A DNA stretch of 64,000 nt from Chryseobacterium camelliae (GTDB lineage: Bacteria; Bacteroidota; Bacteroidia; Flavobacteriales; Weeksellaceae), in contig NZ_CP115859.1 in the NCBI RefSeq assembly GCF_027920545.1, positions 2,883,001-2,947,000 of the forward strand, in the 5' to 3' direction. The notes under the pieces are model-generated. The model ran no database searches. It was not told the DNA's origin and worked only from the letters and a program-made list of their open reading frames with translations. The position numbers were made by a program, and so were the translations under genes. Positions 60,506 to 64,000 of this stretch are shown here, piece after piece. Numbering within the stretch: position 1 is the first letter of the stretch; every line of letters starts with the position of its first letter.

Positions 60506-60536
60506 TTTTAGGATAGAAAATGCCGCTTTATATTTG
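60506..60536 (+). promoter_or_regulatory. candidate promoter of hcp (tssD)
   Basis: TATATTTG (60529-60536) matches TAnnTTTG; TTTT at 60506-60509 is a three-of-four match to TTTG at the exact 19-nt spacing. The ATG follows 51 nt after, leaving a leader of about 45 nt. Confidence 0.6.
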
Positions 60537-60587
60537 TTTTACAATCACTGAGTTATAAAATATTATTAACGATTAAAATTTATTATC

Positions 60588-60992
60588 ATGGCACTAAATT
60601 CAAGAGGAATTCTAAAATTCAACGGAGGCGAAGGTCAAAAATTATTAAAGCTGAACTACAGTGTATCCAGATCTACAGATGTATCAGGTAGAGTAGCTTC
60701 GGATCCTTCCAATGCAATCATTAAACTTACCGTGGAAGCAACAGAAAAATCTGATATCCTGGAAAGCTTGCTGAACGGAAAATACAAGCCAACCAGCGGA
60801 GAAATTACCTTCAACAAATCTCATGAAGAAGGAACCCTGATTACTTTGAACTGGGAGAACGGATATGTTATTCAGCACGAAGTAGACTTTGATGCGGTAG
60901 ACGAAAATTCTATGTATGTAAGCTTCATCGTAAGTGCAGAGAAGATCAATTATGGTAATTCTGCTTATGAAGGACTTTGGCCGTCAGCTTAA
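60588..60992 (+). CDS. tssD: type VI secretion tube protein Hcp/TssD
   Basis: A 134-residue Hcp of the Bacteroidota type: MALNSRGILKFNGGEGQKLL start, YSVSRSTDVSGRVASDPSNA, then IKLTVEATEKSDILESLL and SFIVSAEKINYGNSAYEG. It forms hexameric rings that stack as the inner tube. It has its own promoter, operator-like repeats and terminator, as expected for a protein needed in large amounts. Confidence 0.93.
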   Translation: MALNSRGILKFNGGEGQKLLKLNYSVSRSTDVSGRVASDPSNAIIKLTVEATEKSDILESLLNGKYKPTSGEITFNKSHEEGTLITLNWENGYVIQHEVDFDAVDENSMYVSFIVSAEKINYGNSAYEGLWPSA

Positions 60993-61022
60993 GTATTTTA
61001 TAGAACAACATTCAAAAAATAG

Positions 61023-61052
61023 AGACTGTCTCCAATAAAGACGGTCTTTTTT
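61023..61052 (+). terminator. terminator of hcp
   Basis: AGACTGTCT (61023-61031) pairs with AGACGGTCT (61039-61047) with one G-T pair and a 7-nt loop, then T tract to 61052. Confidence 0.85.
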
Positions 61053-61166
61053 GCCTGAAACAATATTTTTTATTAAAGTTTTTTAAATGAACAAATAGAT
61101 AATCCTTTAATAGAAACTTTAGTTTGGATATTTTTTTTATCTTTAACTTACCACAATCACAAAATT

Positions 61167-63101
61167 ATGTCAACTACATCTGAAAATACGCGGGAAGCGT
61201 ATTTCCGTCCTACTCAAAATGCGGATGGAGTATCGGGTAATCATCATTCGGGGATCAACCGTTTGGTGAAATTATCCATAGTTATCGAAGGTCAGGTTAT
61301 TAAATACTATAAATATTTTAAATTAACACAAAGCGCAGTACGCCACCACGAATTTGCGCTTACATTGGCACATGATACCTTCGGGAACCGCCAGTCTCAT
61401 GCTTTGGAAGATGTCAATAAACTCTTAGGAAAACGCCTTACAGCTGTCATTTCTTATAAAGATATTGAAAATAGCCCTGAAAGAACTTTTGTAGGAGTTA
61501 TCACAGGAGTTGGCTTCAGCCAGGAAAAAATGAGCTTGGGAAATATTGTTTTAACGGGGTATAGTCCGACTATTTTACTTGATGGTGCCCCACATATCCA
61601 AAGTTTTGGAGGAAATCAGCCTGTGAATATGGGGATTATTGCAGATAATATAATTAAACAGGGACTTGATAAGAGCAAGTTTGATTTCAGAATTGAAACC
61701 AACGATTATTCTCAGATTATTTACACCAGTCAGTATAATGAGACGCATTACAATTATCTGGCAAGAATGGCGGAAGCATATGGTGAACAATTTTATTATG
61801 ATGGAGAAGTGCTTCATTTTGGAAAACTTCCACCACAAAATAAACCGATAAAATTGCTGTACGGAAGTAATGCAGATAATATAAAAGTAGAACTCAAAGC
61901 GGTTCATACAAAACCTGAATTCTATGGCTATAACAGCAGCCGTCATGAAAAACTTACCTCCGGAACGACTCCGATAACCCATACAAGTAATCTGGCAAAA
62001 ACAGCATACGGACACAATGATGCCATTTATAAGACACCGGCATTACAGGTTGCTCCTATCAAAGCTTCTACGCATCTTGATGTAGAACATTCCCAGAGAA
62101 GTACTTCAGGAAGTGAGGCGGTTAATGTATTTTCATTATCAGGTTCTACGACTGTACCTTTTCTTCATCCGGGATGTATTGCCGATATTCAAATGAGGAA
62201 ACCTGATACCAATGAAACTTCCTATTTTACAAAAATCATGATCACTGAAACGGTTCATGAAATCGATACAATCGGGCATTATACAGGAAGTTTTGCAGGT
62301 ATAGCTTCAGATACCGGATTCCTGCCAAAGCCTGAATTTACGGTTCCCAAAGCAGAACCTCAAACGGCAACCGTGATTTCCAATACAGATCCGGAAGGAC
62401 AGGGAAGAGTTCAGGTAAGATTTGACTGGCAAACTAACGATACCACTCATTTTATCAGAATGATGAGTCCCGATGCGGGAGGAACAGATCGAATTACTCA
62501 AAACAGAGGATATGTTGCGATTCCGGAAGTTGGAGATCAGGTAATGGTTAATTTTGTCCATAATCATCCCGACAGACCTTTTGTAATGGGAGGAATGTTT
62601 CATGGGCAGGTTGGTCTTGGCGGCGGCGCGGATAACAGGGTGAAATCCATACAGACAAGAAGCGGTCATAAAGTCATTTTTACCGAAGATGAAAGTATCA
62701 TTATTACGGATAAATCGGGGAATGAAATTCATTTAGATACTACCGGAAGCAATATTACCATTACGGCTCCAGAAACCATGACATTGAATTGTAAAAATAT
62801 GAATATCAATGTCGGTGAGAATATGAATACTACAGTGGGGATGAACAAATCGAATAGTGTAGGTCTTAATAACACGGAAAACGTGGGAGCGATGAAATTA
62901 ACTTCTGTAGTGGGTGATGCCAGTATGTTTATTACAGGAAAACTTACAGAAATTATTGACGGAGATGTGCATAGCGAAACCAAGAAGGAGAGAAATGAAG
63001 TCAGTGAAAAAGACATGAACATTCAATCCGGTAAATTTGTTCATAAACATGCACAGGAAGAAGTGCAGAACAATAGCGGAGAAATTTCAAAATCCCATTA
63101 G
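61167..63101 (+). CDS. tssI: type VI secretion spike protein VgrG/TssI
   Basis: A 644-residue VgrG. The gp27-like base (about 30-380) includes YNETHYNYLARMAEAYGEQF. A gp5-like OB fold follows (NTDPEGQGRVQVRFDWQ; GYVAIPEVGDQVMVNFVHNH with DRPFVMGG). The C-terminal beta-helix spike has repeats NVGENMNTTVGMNKSNSVG. No toxic extension is present; the last residues are hydrophilic. The stop codon is 2 nt before the cargo candidate, which it probably carries. Confidence 0.95.
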   Translation: MSTTSENTREAYFRPTQNADGVSGNHHSGINRLVKLSIVIEGQVIKYYKYFKLTQSAVRHHEFALTLAHDTFGNRQSHALEDVNKLLGKRLTAVISYKDIENSPERTFVGVITGVGFSQEKMSLGNIVLTGYSPTILLDGAPHIQSFGGNQPVNMGIIADNIIKQGLDKSKFDFRIETNDYSQIIYTSQYNETHYNYLARMAEAYGEQFYYDGEVLHFGKLPPQNKPIKLLYGSNADNIKVELKAVHTKPEFYGYNSSRHEKLTSGTTPITHTSNLAKTAYGHNDAIYKTPALQVAPIKASTHLDVEHSQRSTSGSEAVNVFSLSGSTTVPFLHPGCIADIQMRKPDTNETSYFTKIMITETVHEIDTIGHYTGSFAGIASDTGFLPKPEFTVPKAEPQTATVISNTDPEGQGRVQVRFDWQTNDTTHFIRMMSPDAGGTDRITQNRGYVAIPEVGDQVMVNFVHNHPDRPFVMGGMFHGQVGLGGGADNRVKSIQTRSGHKVIFTEDESIIITDKSGNEIHLDTTGSNITITAPETMTLNCKNMNINVGENMNTTVGMNKSNSVGLNNTENVGAMKLTSVVGDASMFITGKLTEIIDGDVHSETKKERNEVSEKDMNIQSGKFVHKHAQEEVQNNSGEISKSH

Positions 63102-63103
63102 TG

Positions 63104-64000
63104 ATGAGCAGAACGAGAATTGTAAAAGGTACCTATACCAAGATTTCTCAGGAAGGCCATAGCATGTACTCCAATTCAAATATTATCACCCATGCGGGAG
63201 CTTCGGTTACAGAAACGGGAGAGAAGAACGGGGTAAGCTATGGAGGTCCTAAAAGTCCTCCTGCCGGAGAAATTAAGGCAAAATGTATCGTTATGTTCAG
63301 ACCTCACGCCAACTGGAGTGGGGAATTTGGCTTTGATTGGTTAAGAGCAGGAGATACAGGAGTGAAGGGTGATGTCTGGTATAAAACAATTGTGGGAAAG
63401 TATAAAAATCCTGCCACAAAAGCATTGCAGCAAATCTACTCAGGAGGTACTTTTTATGCAGATGCAGCGGAATATGAAAAGCTTTTAAATAAGTTTAGCA
63501 ATATGACGATTTTCTGGAAACCTAAGGTTAATAAAAAAACATATCTCTATCCCGTTCCTTACATGACAATTTATAAGGGAGATACTCAAAAATTAACACT
63601 GAAGGTTGAAATTGAAGAACAGCCTAAAAAGCTCACTTTGATACATCTCAAAAGTAAGAATGACAAGAATGATTACTTTAAATTTAATACCAGTCAGATT
63701 ACTATTAAAAAAGGGAAATATACCTTGGATAATTTTCTTGAGATTACCTGCTTAAAATCATTTAATTCGGATCAGATGATTGAAGTATGGGCGGATGATA
63801 CGGTATGCGGCAAAATAAAGATCCTTGCGAATGACGCAGCTCATCAAAAACAGGGAAAAGTATTGTTTATTAAAGTTATTTCATCATCCGGAACAGGAAG
63901 TACAACAGGAGAAATGGAAAGACTGAAAAAATATATGAGGCAGGCTTATATCAATGTTGATATTAAAAATTTAAATATAAACCTTTCCAATGATGCCAAT
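63104..64000 (+). CDS. VgrG-linked type VI cargo/effector candidate (3' end outside window)
   Basis: I translated 299 codons from the ATG at 63104 to the edge with no stop. The first 50 residues (IVKGTYTKISQEGHSMYS, then NIITHAGASVTETGE) look like a PAAR-like or spike-capping module with short beta repeats. GEFGFDWLRAGD near 74-85 recurs, to my memory, in Bacteroidota T6SS cargo proteins. A beta domain follows (KLTLKVEIEEQPKKLTLIHL). The visible end (GKVLFIKVISSSGTGSTTG) may open an enzymatic domain such as a metallopeptidase; that is a weak guess because its motifs lie outside the window. Confidence 0.75.
   Translation, partial: MSRTRIVKGTYTKISQEGHSMYSNSNIITHAGASVTETGEKNGVSYGGPKSPPAGEIKAKCIVMFRPHANWSGEFGFDWLRAGDTGVKGDVWYKTIVGKYKNPATKALQQIYSGGTFYADAAEYEKLLNKFSNMTIFWKPKVNKKTYLYPVPYMTIYKGDTQKLTLKVEIEEQPKKLTLIHLKSKNDKNDYFKFNTSQITIKKGKYTLDNFLEITCLKSFNSDQMIEVWADDTVCGKIKILANDAAHQKQGKVLFIKVISSSGTGSTTGEMERLKKYMRQAYINVDIKNLNINLSNDAN

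Noticed and set aside
61575..62015. Antisense open frame of 146 codons inside vgrG
   Set aside because: It lies wholly within a strongly supported gene, encodes a low-complexity Cys/Phe/Ile-rich sequence and has no promoter or leader.
1..64000. tRNA, rRNA, CRISPR, transposase or prophage genes
   Set aside because: I found no cloverleaf, no spaced repeat array and no transposase, integrase or capsid motifs in any frame I read; very diverged ones could be missed.

Overview
The window is AT-rich bacterial chromosome. Gene content points to a Chryseobacterium-like member of the Flavobacteriia (Weeksellaceae): A-rich leaders instead of Shine-Dalgarno sites, the Bacteroidota promoter pattern TTTG-N19-TAnnTTTG, many signal peptides ending in AQ or SQ, CBM9/DUF5916 and TonB barrels, and a Bacteroidota-type (subtype iii) type VI secretion locus. 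No tRNA, rRNA, transposase, phage gene or CRISPR array was seen. Genus assignment is inference.

Layout. 1-9818: a truncated rsmB, a zinc-ribbon YjdM, an orphan ABC ATPase, a YceI lipoprotein, pheS, a DUF5916 barrel, a DUF3108 protein and a ferredoxin reductase/ferredoxin pair. 9883-10210: a frame-broken small secreted-protein gene. 10251-19040: LOG protein, pepD, two unknowns, recR plus a glycosyltransferase, secG, and a pair of M16 peptidase-like proteins of which only one keeps the zinc motif. 19230-27355: UvrD helicase with secreted rhodanese and TlpA proteins, a PLD protein, hydrolases, a HipA-like kinase with DUF3037, and TerC.

27410-34530 holds most of aerobic tyrosine catabolism (hpd, hmgA, fahA, plus a CoA-transferase, a flavin reductase and an unknown secreted protein). 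A GxxExxY gene flanked by perfect 20-bp inverted repeats sits inside it. 34639-38877: a YwqK/MORN-like repeat protein, a TonB receptor with a Cys-x2-Cys plug, and a secreted thioredoxin-like protein. 38985-48799 is rich in oxidoreductase and detoxification genes (Crp-type regulator, DoxX, AhpD-like, two aldo/keto reductases, DJ-1, quinol monooxygenase, MdaB-like, LysR, nitronate monooxygenase), interspersed with three copies of one palindromic repeat family.

48837-54913: mpl, an acyltransferase, NUDIX, OsmC, RNase G, a very small basic protein (29 residues) and HU. 55052-64000: the edge of a type VI secretion locus. A LuxR-type regulator whose receiver carries Glu at the usual Asp site is divergent from two TssO-like membrane proteins, a PKD membrane protein, TssR, Hcp/TssD, VgrG/TssI and a truncated VgrG-linked cargo candidate. 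Sheath, baseplate and ClpV genes must lie elsewhere. The best leads are the cargo protein, the 21-bp-spaced operator-like repeats upstream of hcp, the altered receiver, the GxxExxY element and the unlisted 29-residue gene.
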